Position numbers and translations under genes: made by a program | Origin: Acidimicrobiia bacterium | Lineage (GTDB): Bacteria > Actinomycetota > Acidimicrobiia > Spongiisociales > UBA5794 | Reading direction: 5' to 3' | NCBI GenBank assembly: GCA_030066755.1 | Contig: JASJAX010000033.1 | Location: forward strand, 1-36,980 | DNA: 36,980 bases | Part shown: piece after piece, positions 25,019-32,149 of the stretch | Position numbering within the stretch: position 1 is the stretch's first letter | Layout: every line of letters starts with the position of its first letter | The notes under the pieces: model-generated | Database searches by the model: none | What the model saw: the letters and a program-made list of their open reading frames with translations, nothing else | Told to the model about the DNA's origin: nothing

Positions 25019-25452
25019 CAGATTCCCTCACCATCGGAGAGCACTTCCTCGATCGTGGAGAAGTACTCGTCCGCCTCAGCAGCGATGCCTTCCCAAGCTG
25101 CGGTCGACCAGATCTCGATACGATCAGCCACGCCGACCACCGTCACGTCCGCCTCGAGCGAGGCGTAGACGCGTTGCTTCTCGGAGAGCTGGATCCGGCC
25201 TTGTTTGTCCGGGGACACCTCGCCCGCTCCTGCGAAGAAGGAGCGGGCGTAGTTCCTGGCCCGCCGATCGGTACGAGGGAGCCGACCCACCCGGTCGACT
25301 TCCTCCTCGAAACGTTCCTTGGTGAAGACGTAGAGACAGTGCTCCTGGCCGGGAGTCACGAACGCTCCGCCCTTCAAGAGGTCGCGGAACTTCTTGGGCA
25401 GCACGACGCGGCCCTTCTCGTCTAGCGAGTGTTGGTACTCCCCTAGGAACAC
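25018..25452 (-). CDS. mraZ: Transcriptional regulator MraZ
   Basis: MraZ is the DNA-binding repressor of the dcw cluster. The two AbrB-like half-domains are present, each with the DxxxR motif: D11-R15 (DEKGR) and D82-R86 (DKQGR). The surrounding blocks, FLGEYQHSLDEKGRVVLPKKFR and SPDKQGRIQLSEKQR, are typical. The protein has 144 residues, normal for the family. The start is a GTG at 25452; GGAG lies about 12 bases upstream, further than usual. A 10-bp-phased array of GTGGG boxes upstream (25482-25546) is the expected MraZ operator, so autoregulation is likely. The stop overlaps a downstream ATG by one base. Confidence 0.96.
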   Translation of the reverse strand: MFLGEYQHSLDEKGRVVLPKKFRDLLKGGAFVTPGQEHCLYVFTKERFEEEVDRVGRLPRTDRRARNYARSFFAGAGEVSPDKQGRIQLSEKQRVYASLEADVTVVGVADRIEIWSTAAWEGIAAEADEYFSTIEEVLSDGEGI

Positions 25453-25481
25453 GTTGCAGTGTCTCCGTCACTCGGTCATCT

Positions 25482-25546
25482 CCCACGGAGCCCCACTTTG
25501 CACCCTTTGCTACCACTTGTCAACCACCCAACCCACGAAGACCCAC
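25482..25546 (-). promoter_or_regulatory. MraZ box array (10-bp-phased GTGGG repeats)
   Basis: On the minus strand perfect GTGGG boxes lie at 25542-25546, 25532-25536, 25492-25496 and 25482-25486, with partial boxes at 25512-25516 (GTGGT) and 25502-25506 (AGGGT). All six are in one 10-base register. MraZ is known to bind short TGGG-type direct repeats with 10-base spacing in front of its own gene. The downstream boxes cover the -10 and +1 of the presumed promoter. Confidence 0.8.
25495..25523 (-). promoter_or_regulatory. Candidate dcw promoter
   Basis: A perfect TTGACA -35 hexamer (25523-25518, minus strand) is followed after 17 bases by CAAAGT (25500-25495), a weak -10. Start of transcription would be near 25488, about 36 bases before mraZ. 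The MraZ boxes surround it. Confidence 0.5.
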
Positions 25547-25559
25547 TCAATGGTCCGAT

Positions 25560-25770
25560 CGACCTAGGAGTCTCTCGAGCAGATGGCATGAGGGATCGCC
25601 CCCGTCCACGGCCCTCAGCTCTATGGAACGGCCGCGAGCCCGAGTCGACATTGCTCGCGAAACGACCTAGGAGTCTCTCGAGCAGATGGCATGAGGGATC
25701 GCCCCCGTCCACGGCCCTCAGCTCTATGGAACGGCCGCGAGCCCGAGTCGACATTGCTCGCGAAACGACC
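25560..25770. repeat. Perfect 103-bp tandem duplication
   Basis: Bases 25560-25662 are repeated without change at 25663-25765, and five bases of a third copy follow (CGACC to 25770). The unit is 103 bases, not a multiple of three, and contains no convincing reading frame. Each unit carries TGAGGG/CCCTCA arms and near-palindromic ends (TCTCGAGCA against TGCTCGCGA). It lies between the 3' end of the kinase gene at 25816 and the dcw promoter. No gene is seen in 25453-25815 apart from promoter, MraZ boxes and this repeat. Confidence 0.92.
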
Positions 25771-25815
25771 GAGCGATACGGCTGGTCAGACGGAGAGGAA
25801 GCGAAGCTGCGTCAA

Positions 25816-26754
25816 TCAGCCGGCGGAGGCGTCGGCGAGAGCTTGGGCGATCGTGTGAAGACCGATCTCGACGAGCCCCGGATTGGTCTGGCGGTAGTAC
25901 GGGAACACCATCACCCCGAACGACAGCGCCCAGCCATGCGCCCGTCTCCAGGTGGCGTCGTCGACGTCGAGCGCCGTGCGGAAGTGATCCCGGCCCGTGC
26001 GGTCGAACAGGGTCCACGCGGCCGCCACGTCGTACGCCGGATCGCCGACACCGAGACAGCCGAAGTCGATGACTCCACTGATCCGACCGTTGGTCGCCAG
26101 CACGTTGCCCGGATGGAGATCACCGTGGATCCAGCGTCCGGGCCGATCCCACATTGGTGCCTCAATGGCGGTATCCCAGATGTACATCGCCAGGTCGGCA
26201 TCCCAGATGTGCCCCTCGTACTCGGCATCGAGGAGCCCCGCCATGGAGACGACGCCTTCCCGCGTTCGCTTGTCTCTGCGGGCAAGGGGAACACCTCGCG
26301 ACGCGTTGTGCCTCCCCGGCTCGGGACCGTCGCTTGCGTCGAGCGCCTGGAGGTGACGAATGAATGCGGCCAGGGCTTCGGCGGACCCCCGCTGATCCGT
26401 CAGGCGTACCGGATCGGCTTGATCGCCGTCGAGCCATCGCACCACCGACCACGACCACGGAAAGCCCTCGGCGGGCCCGCCAACGGCGAGTTGCTCTGGA
26501 ACGTCGAGCGGCACACGTCCGGCGACAACGGGGAGCCAGGCCTGCTCTTTGGCGAGCTGCTCACTCGCCGAGGGAATCCGCGGCAGCCGCACGCACAGAT
26601 CGGCGCCGAGGCGGTACAGGGCATTGTCCGTCCCGGCGGACGCCACCGGCTCCAGCGGGAGTTCCGCCCAGTGCGGGAACTGCCCTCCGAGGAGCCGCCG
26701 GACGAGTCCAGCGTCGATCGCCCACTCGTCGGCGTGCATTCTGGGCTGGGACAT
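25816..26754 (-). CDS. APH-family phosphotransferase (paralogue 1)
   Basis: The protein has the aminoglycoside-phosphotransferase / choline-kinase-like fold. The catalytic loop WIHGDLHPGN (HGDxxxxN at 210-217) and the metal-binding DFG at 230-232 (in GVIDFGCLGVGDPAYD) are intact, and an N-lobe with LCVRLPR and KEQAWLP provides the nucleotide side. The substrate cannot be inferred: APH-fold enzymes act on antibiotics, sugars, amino acids and cofactors, and nothing here shows drug resistance. I chose the ATG at 26754 (312 aa) because the paralogue begins at the equivalent position; the frame is open to 26841. It is the downstream member of a tandem pair, 96 bases after paralogue 2. Confidence 0.88.
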   Translation of the reverse strand: MSQPRMHADEWAIDAGLVRRLLGGQFPHWAELPLEPVASAGTDNALYRLGADLCVRLPRIPSASEQLAKEQAWLPVVAGRVPLDVPEQLAVGGPAEGFPWSWSVVRWLDGDQADPVRLTDQRGSAEALAAFIRHLQALDASDGPEPGRHNASRGVPLARRDKRTREGVVSMAGLLDAEYEGHIWDADLAMYIWDTAIEAPMWDRPGRWIHGDLHPGNVLATNGRISGVIDFGCLGVGDPAYDVAAAWTLFDRTGRDHFRTALDVDDATWRRAHGWALSFGVMVFPYYRQTNPGLVEIGLHTIAQALADASAG

Positions 26755-26850
26755 CGTGGTCTCTCGGAGGTTGGGCGGAGCGACGATCGTACGCCAATCG
26801 GGCCGGTCCGGGTTGCTCACGCCAGCCCCCGCAGCCGGCAAACGGTCACG

Positions 26851-27762
26851 TCACCGCCGGCGTGCGTCGTCGAGGACTCGGTCGACAGTTCTACGGGCGG
26901 TCGTCGCAAGGCCGGGGTTGGTCGTGCGGAAGTACGAGAAGACCATGACGCCGAACGACAACGCCCAGCCCTGACCCCTTCGCCACGTGGCCTCATCGAC
27001 GTCGAGCGCGCTGCGGAATCGTTCTCGGCCGACGGCGCCGAACACGGTCCACGCCGGCAGGAGGTCGTATGCCGGGTCGCCGACCCCGAGGCACCCGAAG
27101 TCGATCACCCCACCGATCGGACCGTTGACCAGGAGGAGGTTGGATGTCTGGAGGTCGCCGTGGATCCACACACCCGGCCGATCCCACTCCGGTGCGGCCA
27201 GCGTGTCGTCCCACAGGCTGGCGGCGAGGCCCGTGTCGATCAATCCCTCCATTGCGCTGATCCCGGCTCGGGTGTCGCGATCCCAACGGGCGAGCGGAGC
27301 GCCGCGCGACACGTTGTGCCTCCCCGGCGCAGGTCCCCCGGCCGGATCGATGTCCTCGAGTTCACCGATGAACTCCGCCAGACGTTCCGCGGACTCGAGT
27401 TCCTCGAAGGGCTCTGTGCCTGAGAGCGGTTCGCCGTCGAGCCAGCGCAGGATCGACCATGGGTGAGGGAAGACATCGACCGGCTTGCCGACTGCGAGTT
27501 GGCGCGGAACGCTGAGGGTGGTTCGCCCGGCGAGCTCGGGCAGCCACGCCTGCTCCTTGGCGAGCTGCTCTGCCGCCCAGGGATTGCGGGGCAGCCGGAC
27601 ACAGAGCTCATCACCGAGCCGAAAGAGCACATTGGACGAGCCCGACGAAGCGAGCCGGTCGAGTCGACGATTGGCCCATTGTGGAAACTGCGTCGCAATC
27701 AGCGACTGCACCATCGAAGCTTCGACGGGCCAGTCGTCGGCATGCATCCTCGTGTGCGGCAT
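26851..27762 (-). CDS. APH-family phosphotransferase (paralogue 2)
   Basis: This 303-residue protein is a tandem paralogue of the gene at 25816: by hand alignment 65 of the first 110 positions are identical, with the MHAD start, the QLAKEQAWLP block and the GWALSFGVMVF block conserved. The catalytic loop is HGDLQTSN at 201-208 and DFG is at 221-223, so it should be active. The HPG of paralogue 1 is replaced by QTS within the loop, which may reflect another substrate. A GGGGGA ribosome-binding site is close to the ATG. A divergent promoter region of about 76 bases separates it from the thioesterase gene. Confidence 0.88.
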   Translation of the reverse strand: MPHTRMHADDWPVEASMVQSLIATQFPQWANRRLDRLASSGSSNVLFRLGDELCVRLPRNPWAAEQLAKEQAWLPELAGRTTLSVPRQLAVGKPVDVFPHPWSILRWLDGEPLSGTEPFEELESAERLAEFIGELEDIDPAGGPAPGRHNVSRGAPLARWDRDTRAGISAMEGLIDTGLAASLWDDTLAAPEWDRPGVWIHGDLQTSNLLLVNGPIGGVIDFGCLGVGDPAYDLLPAWTVFGAVGRERFRSALDVDEATWRRGQGWALSFGVMVFSYFRTTNPGLATTARRTVDRVLDDARRR

Positions 27763-27789
27763 CCTGTCCCCCGGCGTCGAACCGAGGCG

Positions 27790-27795
27790 ACGCTA
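27790..27795 (-). promoter_or_regulatory. Candidate -10 for the kinase pair
   Basis: TAGCGT on the minus strand lies 27 bases before the ATG of paralogue 2, allowing a short leader that includes GGGGGA. Confidence 0.35.
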
Positions 27796-27825
27796 GTGAC
27801 CGAAGCCCCTCACACGCGCCTCCGG

Positions 27826-27831
27826 TAGCCT
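27826..27831 (+). promoter_or_regulatory. Leaderless-type -10 hexamer for the thioesterase gene
   Basis: TAGCCT ends seven bases before the ATG at 27839. The AAGGA nearby is too close to the ATG to act as a normal ribosome-binding site. Confidence 0.5.
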
Positions 27832-27838
27832 CAAGGAC

Positions 27839-28267
27839 ATGTCTCGCTGGCTGGTCACGTACCGTCGCAAGGTCCGATACTCGGACACGGATGCCCAGGG
27901 CATCGTGTGGAACGCCAACTATGCCGGCTACTTCGATGATGCGTTGACCGACCTCTTCGATGAGCTGGGGCTGACTGCATCCGTGATGCAACTCGGTGGC
28001 TTCGAAGTCGTCACTGCGCATCTGGGGATCGACTTCAAGGCTCCGGCTCGACTCGGCGACGTGCTCCTCACCCGAGCGCGCCTCGGCCGGGTTGGACACA
28101 AGTCGGTCACCTTCGAGTTGGAGACGGTCATGGAGTCGAGCGGAGCGGTGGCCGTCACCGGCGAAGTCGTGTTCGTCACCGTCGACGGTTCGACGTTCCA
28201 CTCGATCGAGGTCCCCGAGGCCGTGCTCGATGTCCTGGAGCAAGCCGTGGGTGAGCCCCTGCGCTGA
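27839..28267 (+). CDS. 4-hydroxybenzoyl-CoA thioesterase-family (hotdog) acyl-CoA thioesterase
   Basis: A single hotdog domain fills the 142 residues. The active-site pattern RYSDTDAQGIVWNANYAGYFDDA has the catalytic Asp (D18) and the following Gly-Ile/Val-Val motif of YbgC/FadM-type thioesterases, which hydrolyse acyl-CoA esters. LGIDFKAPARLGD continues the fold, as expected. Which acyl-CoA is used cannot be told. The next gene follows 29 bases later on the same strand but has its own -10-like element. Confidence 0.88.
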   Translation: MSRWLVTYRRKVRYSDTDAQGIVWNANYAGYFDDALTDLFDELGLTASVMQLGGFEVVTAHLGIDFKAPARLGDVLLTRARLGRVGHKSVTFELETVMESSGAVAVTGEVVFVTVDGSTFHSIEVPEAVLDVLEQAVGEPLR

Positions 28268-28282
28268 TACTCAGCGAGACGC

Positions 28283-28288
28283 TACGCT
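28283..28288 (+). promoter_or_regulatory. Leaderless-type -10 hexamer for the gene at 28297
   Basis: TACGCT ends eight bases before the ATG at 28297; no ribosome-binding site is seen. Confidence 0.4.
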
Positions 28289-28296
28289 CCCCCGCC

Positions 28297-29073
28297 ATGA
28301 GTCTTCTCCCTCCACCCGTGGTCCTCATCGGCGTCGGCGAGATCGGCGGCGTTTTCGCCCGGGGGCTCCTGCGCCTGGGGAACCCGGTCGTCCCCGTTCG
28401 GCGCAGCGACGATCTCGATGCAATCGCGGCCGAGGTTCGGCGCCCGGCCCTCGCTCTCGTCACCGTCGGTGAGGCCGATCTGAATGCGGTGCTGACGGCG
28501 ATGCCGGCCGTGTGGCGTGATCGGATCGGTTTGGTCCAGAACGAGTTGCTGCCGAACGATTGGGAGGCGCATGGCTACGACGGGCCCACGGTCGCGTCGG
28601 TCTGGTTCGAGAAGAAGCCCGGCCAGGACGTCAAGGTGATCGTCTCGACGCCGGTGTGGGGCCCCGCAGCCACCTTGCTCGTCGATGCGCTCGGCGCCAT
28701 CGACATCGCTGCCCACGTGGTCGACGACCCATTGCAGATGCGCAGCGAGCTCGTCATCAAGAACCTCTACATCCTGACGTCCAACATCGGAGGTCTCGCC
28801 GTTGGTGGCGGCACCGTCGCCGAGTTGTGGGAAGAACACAGCGAAGTCGCCCAGGGCGTGGCTGCCGACGCCCTCGCCATCCAGGCCTCGATCGTCGGTG
28901 AGTCGCTCGACGGGCGTCCCCTGCTGCGGGCGATGGTCGACGCGTTCATGGCCGACCCCGACCACAAGGCCATGGGCCGCAGCGCTCCTGCGAGACTCGC
29001 CCGGGCGATCGCCCATGCCGACGAGGCCGGACTCGATGTCCCCACCCTCCGGAGGATCGATGCGCGTCAGTGA
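28297..29073 (+). CDS. Rossmann-fold NAD(P)-binding protein, ketopantoate-reductase-like, function unknown
   Basis: The N-terminus VVLIGVGEIGGVFARGLLRLG (GxGxxG at 12-17) is a dinucleotide-binding loop, followed by an Arg-containing strand (VVPVRRSDD) that suggests NADP preference. The C-terminal half is helical, with a conserved-looking MRSELVIKNLYILTSNIGGL. The layout of an N-terminal Rossmann domain and an all-helical C-terminal domain resembles ketopantoate reductase and related 6-phosphogluconate-dehydrogenase-like proteins, and a lysine in the helical part (ELVIKNLY) could be catalytic. At 258 aa it is shorter than typical PanE, and I do not assign pantothenate synthesis. Confidence 0.6.
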   Translation: MSLLPPPVVLIGVGEIGGVFARGLLRLGNPVVPVRRSDDLDAIAAEVRRPALALVTVGEADLNAVLTAMPAVWRDRIGLVQNELLPNDWEAHGYDGPTVASVWFEKKPGQDVKVIVSTPVWGPAATLLVDALGAIDIAAHVVDDPLQMRSELVIKNLYILTSNIGGLAVGGGTVAELWEEHSEVAQGVAADALAIQASIVGESLDGRPLLRAMVDAFMADPDHKAMGRSAPARLARAIAHADEAGLDVPTLRRIDARQ

Positions 29074-29150
29074 GCGGCGCCTTCGACGCCGATCACTGAG
29101 TAACGGGTAAACCGGCGCGCAAGATCAGCTGTTCGGGCAGAATCGGCGGC

Positions 29151-30041
29151 ATGCGAATCGGTGCCCTGCTCATGCCGACCGACCCGTGGCCCGAGACGAA
29201 GGCCAAGGCTCAGGAGCTCGAAGCGGCCGGGTTCGACCACCTGTGGGTCTACGACCACATCAATTGGCGCCGCTACCGACACCGCCCCTGGTTCGGCGCA
29301 GTGCCGTGGCTCACGGGAGTCGCGGCGGCGACGAGCACGATCCGACTCGGAACGCTTGTCGCCAATCCGAACATCCGCCATCCGCTGACCTTCGCCAAGG
29401 ATGTGATCACGCTGGATCACATCTCGGGTGGACGGGTCACGCTCGGCATCGGCGCCGGCGGGACGGGACACGACGCATCGATCATGGGACACGAGCCGCT
29501 GTCCCCCGGGCGTCGCGTCGATCGGCTCCAGGAGTTCTTGACGATGCTCGATGGCTTGCTGTGTGGCACCCTCGAATCCGCACGCGGTGGCTTCTACTCG
29601 GTTTCGGATGCCCAGATTCATCCGAAGTGCCTGCAGGAACCTCGCGTGCCGTTTGCGATAGCGGCCGGAGGCCCGAGAACGATCTCCCTCGCCGCTCGCT
29701 TCGGAGAGGCCTGGATCACCTGGGGCGACACCTCAGGCCGGGATCTCACCCCCGATGGGACCATCGCTGCGGTGCAGCGCCAACTCGAGCTGCTCGCCCG
29801 AGCGTGTGATGCGGCCGATCGCCGGATGGACGACCTCGACCGGATCTTCCTGATCGGGAACACCGAGGATCGGCCCCTCGTCAGCGCCGAAGCGTTCTTG
29901 GACTTTGCGCGCACCTATGCCGCAATGGGTTTCACCGACCTCGTGTTTCACCACCCACGCGTCGACGATGAGATCTGGAACGAGGATCCGTCGGTCGTCG
30001 ACGACATCGCCGGTCTCATTCCAGAGTTGCACCGGTTGTGA
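29151..30041 (+). CDS. LLM-class F420-dependent oxidoreductase
   Basis: A luciferase-like TIM-barrel protein of 296 residues. Typical blocks are AQELEAAGFDHLWVYDH near the N-terminus, TSTIRLGTLVANPNIRHP, and the DHISGGRVTLGIGAGG segment. In actinobacteria these proteins usually use reduced coenzyme F420 rather than FMN, although a flavin is possible. The substrate is unknown. A CAGAAT element ends seven bases before the ATG and no good ribosome-binding site is present. The gene converges with the HNH gene; the stops are 31 bases apart. Confidence 0.88.
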   Translation: MRIGALLMPTDPWPETKAKAQELEAAGFDHLWVYDHINWRRYRHRPWFGAVPWLTGVAAATSTIRLGTLVANPNIRHPLTFAKDVITLDHISGGRVTLGIGAGGTGHDASIMGHEPLSPGRRVDRLQEFLTMLDGLLCGTLESARGGFYSVSDAQIHPKCLQEPRVPFAIAAGGPRTISLAARFGEAWITWGDTSGRDLTPDGTIAAVQRQLELLARACDAADRRMDDLDRIFLIGNTEDRPLVSAEAFLDFARTYAAMGFTDLVFHHPRVDDEIWNEDPSVVDDIAGLIPELHRL

Positions 30042-30072
30042 GGAGGGTCGCTCAGCAGGCAGAACTCGCTGG

Positions 30073-30573
30073 TCAGTTGAACCGGCTGAGGTACGGAACC
30101 CAGGCCGGGTCCGGGTAGGCGCCGGTGGCAACCACGATCCAGGCTTGCTCTCGGGGCGCTTGGGGACGGCGCCGCAGCGTCATGCCGGCCTGCGTCGGCG
30201 TCCTCCCGCCCTTGCGGGTGTTGCAGCGACGACACGCGGCAACGACGTTCTCCCACGTGTGAACTCCACCCTGCGACTTCGGAATCACGTGATCGAGGTT
30301 CTCGGCAGAACCTGCGCAGTACTGGCAGCTGTGGCTGTCACGGAGGAACACCGTCTTGCGGTTCAGCGGAACACGGCGCGCGTAGGGAACCTTGACGTAG
30401 TTGCGCAAGCGAATCACCGAGGGCGAAGCAAACTCGAGCCGCTCCGAGTGCCAGACCTTGCCGTTGGTCTCGATCACATCCGCCCGGTCACGGAGGACGA
30501 GCACGATCGCCCGCCGTACCGGTACCACCGATAGCGGCTCGTAGCTTGCGTTGAGCACGAGGGCCCGAGCCAT
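30073..30573 (-). CDS. HNH endonuclease family protein
   Basis: A 166-residue protein with an N-terminal domain (ALVLNASYEPLSVVPVRRAI) and a zinc-binding HNH domain: CQYC at 83-86, LDHVIPKSQGG with D94-H95, N109 in WENVV, and CRRC at 114-117. The family is widespread in actinobacteria and cyanobacteria as a housekeeping-like, single gene; its natural substrate is not known to me. It is not next to a mobile element, intron or restriction gene here. TACGCT ends seven bases before the ATG, so the mRNA is probably leaderless. Confidence 0.9.
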   Translation of the reverse strand: MARALVLNASYEPLSVVPVRRAIVLVLRDRADVIETNGKVWHSERLEFASPSVIRLRNYVKVPYARRVPLNRKTVFLRDSHSCQYCAGSAENLDHVIPKSQGGVHTWENVVAACRRCNTRKGGRTPTQAGMTLRRRPQAPREQAWIVVATGAYPDPAWVPYLSRFN

Positions 30574-30580
30574 GGCCGGC

Positions 30581-30586
30581 AGCGTA
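30581..30586 (-). promoter_or_regulatory. Leaderless-type -10 hexamer for the HNH gene
   Basis: TACGCT on the minus strand ends seven bases before the ATG at 30573; no ribosome-binding site is visible. Confidence 0.5.
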
Positions 30587-30682
30587 CCAGTGGTGTGAAC
30601 TCGTCAACGCGCGCGCCGGCTGCCGGGAACCGCCGATGGTCTTGGGACCGTCGTACCGGCGAGACGCACAGTGGGAGGACAC

Positions 30683-32086
30683 ATGCGCTCGATTCCAACG
30701 ACGAACCCAACCAACCTGACCAAACGACTCGTAGCCCTGCTCGCCGCCATCACGCTCGTCATCGTCGGGTGTGGAAGCGACGCCGGGGACGACGCCATGT
30801 TCGTAGAGATCGGGGGCTCGAACGGCGAAGCCTCGAGCCCATCAGCCGATCGTGACGCCCTGGGCGATGGTGGCGGGGGTGACGACGCCGCCGATCAACC
30901 ACAACCGGAAGCGCTCGGGTCCGGCGGGATCGCTCCCCTAGCTCAACCCGCCAACTTCGGACGCGACATCATCTACACGGCCAACCTGACCGTGGCCGTC
31001 GATGATGTGGCGGCCGCCGGCACTGAGGCCACCCAGATCATCAACGGCCTCGGCGGTGCGTTGTTCGGTCAACAGACCGAAGGACTGCCGAATCCACGAA
31101 GCGTGCTCGTCTTCAAGGTGCAGCCCGACAACTTCCAGGAAGCGTTGGCCGCCCTCGGATCGATCGGCGAGGTCCGCACCCAGAACATCAGCGCCGACGA
31201 CGTGACCGAGATCGTCGTGGACCTCGAGAGCCGGATTGCGACCGCACAGGCCAGTGTCGAGCGCCTGCGCGGTTTCCTGGAGAACGCCACGACGATCAAG
31301 GACATCGCCGAGATCGAAGGTCAGCTCGTCGAACGTGAGTCGATGCTGGAGTCGATGCGGGGTCAATTGCGTACGCTCGAGGATCGGGTGGCGTTGGCCA
31401 CGATCACCCTGACGTTGACCGAAGCCTTTGCGGCCCCTCAGGTACGGCTGCTCACCTCGGCCTACTTCGGCGAGGACGACGGCCTCTCGTGCCCGGGCTC
31501 GGAGAACCTCACCGTCGACAAGGGTGATCCTGCATGGCTGTGCTTCGAGATCCGTAACGAAGGCGACACGGCGCTGACCGGCTTCACCCTGATCGACACA
31601 GTGCTGGATCTCGAGCTCGGTGACCTGACCGTCATCGACGGAGATCCCACCGAGGATCTGCAGCCGGGCCAGTCCGTGCTGCTCGCTACCTCGATCGACG
31701 TTGAACGACGCATCCGCACCCGCACGACGATCACTGCGATTCCGGTCAATCAAGACGGCACGCCGATCGAAGCGCGCAAGGTCTCGAGCACCGGCTCCGT
31801 CACGCTGCGCGCCGCCGAGGAAGAAGGGTTGCCCGGGTTCGACGACGGCGTCCGCGTCGCAACCGACATCCTCCAGTGGATCGGTGGCGTGGTTGTCCTG
31901 GCCGCCGGTTTGGCCGTGCCCTTCCTCTGGCTCATCCCGCTGGTTGCCCTCCTGTGGTGGTGGCGTCGACGTCGGCGGGCAGCTGACGAGGACGTCGTCG
32001 TAGTCGACGTCGACACGGCGGAGGCCGAGGACGATCTCGACGAGTACGACGAACTCGACGACGACCTGGACACGCCACTCGACTGA
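30683..32086 (+). CDS. DUF4349-domain lipoprotein with extra Ig-like domain
   Basis: A signal peptide ends in the lipobox VIVGC (Cys30), so the protein should be lipid-anchored outside the cell. A disordered Gly/Asp/Ser-rich linker follows, then the DUF4349 domain (about residues 95-255) with IIYTANLTVAVDDV, the VTEIVVDLESRIATAQASVERLR coiled-coil and LEDRVALATITLTLT. Between it and the C-terminal membrane helix (about 395-430, followed by Arg-rich WWWRRRRR) lies an additional beta-rich segment of about 110 residues resembling a DUF11/CARDB-type domain. The end is strongly acidic. The ATG at 30683 has GGAGG five bases upstream; an in-frame GTG at 30671 is less likely. Function is unknown; length is 467 aa. 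Confidence 0.85.
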   Translation: MRSIPTTNPTNLTKRLVALLAAITLVIVGCGSDAGDDAMFVEIGGSNGEASSPSADRDALGDGGGGDDAADQPQPEALGSGGIAPLAQPANFGRDIIYTANLTVAVDDVAAAGTEATQIINGLGGALFGQQTEGLPNPRSVLVFKVQPDNFQEALAALGSIGEVRTQNISADDVTEIVVDLESRIATAQASVERLRGFLENATTIKDIAEIEGQLVERESMLESMRGQLRTLEDRVALATITLTLTEAFAAPQVRLLTSAYFGEDDGLSCPGSENLTVDKGDPAWLCFEIRNEGDTALTGFTLIDTVLDLELGDLTVIDGDPTEDLQPGQSVLLATSIDVERRIRTRTTITAIPVNQDGTPIEARKVSSTGSVTLRAAEEEGLPGFDDGVRVATDILQWIGGVVVLAAGLAVPFLWLIPLVALLWWWRRRRRAADEDVVVVDVDTAEAEDDLDEYDELDDDLDTPLD

Positions 32087-32106
32087 ACGTGCACGAGCTG
32101 ACGTTG

Positions 32107-32136
32107 CGAGACCGTCCGCATCGGCGGACGGTCTCG
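32107..32136 (+). terminator. Hairpin terminator after the DUF4349 gene
   Basis: CGAGACCGTCCGC (32107-32119) is a perfect 13-base inverted repeat of 32124-32136 with an ATCG loop, 21 bases after the stop. No T-run follows. It ends directly before the TAGTCT -10-like element of the next gene. Confidence 0.7.
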
Positions 32137-32142
32137 TAGTCT
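32137..32142 (+). promoter_or_regulatory. Leaderless-type -10 hexamer for the SDR gene
   Basis: TAGTCT ends seven bases before the ATG at 32150. The -35 region would fall inside the preceding terminator hairpin. Confidence 0.5.
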
Positions 32143-32149
32143 GGGTGGT

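Noticed and set aside
25560-25770. CRISPR array
   Set aside because: The two copies are directly joined with no spacers, the unit is 103 bases, and no cas genes are present.
25459-27423. A 654-codon open frame on the plus strand
   Set aside because: It is antisense to both APH-family genes, passes through the 103-bp repeat and promoter region, and has Arg/His/Gly-rich composition typical of shadow frames in high-GC DNA.
25816-27762. Antibiotic resistance locus
   Set aside because: The APH fold alone does not show drug modification; there is no mobile element or linked resistance gene, and base composition is like the neighbours.
30073-30573. Homing endonuclease or restriction enzyme of a mobile element
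   Set aside because: The HNH protein belongs to a stand-alone family common in actinobacterial chromosomes; no intron, intein, methyltransferase or terminal repeat is nearby.
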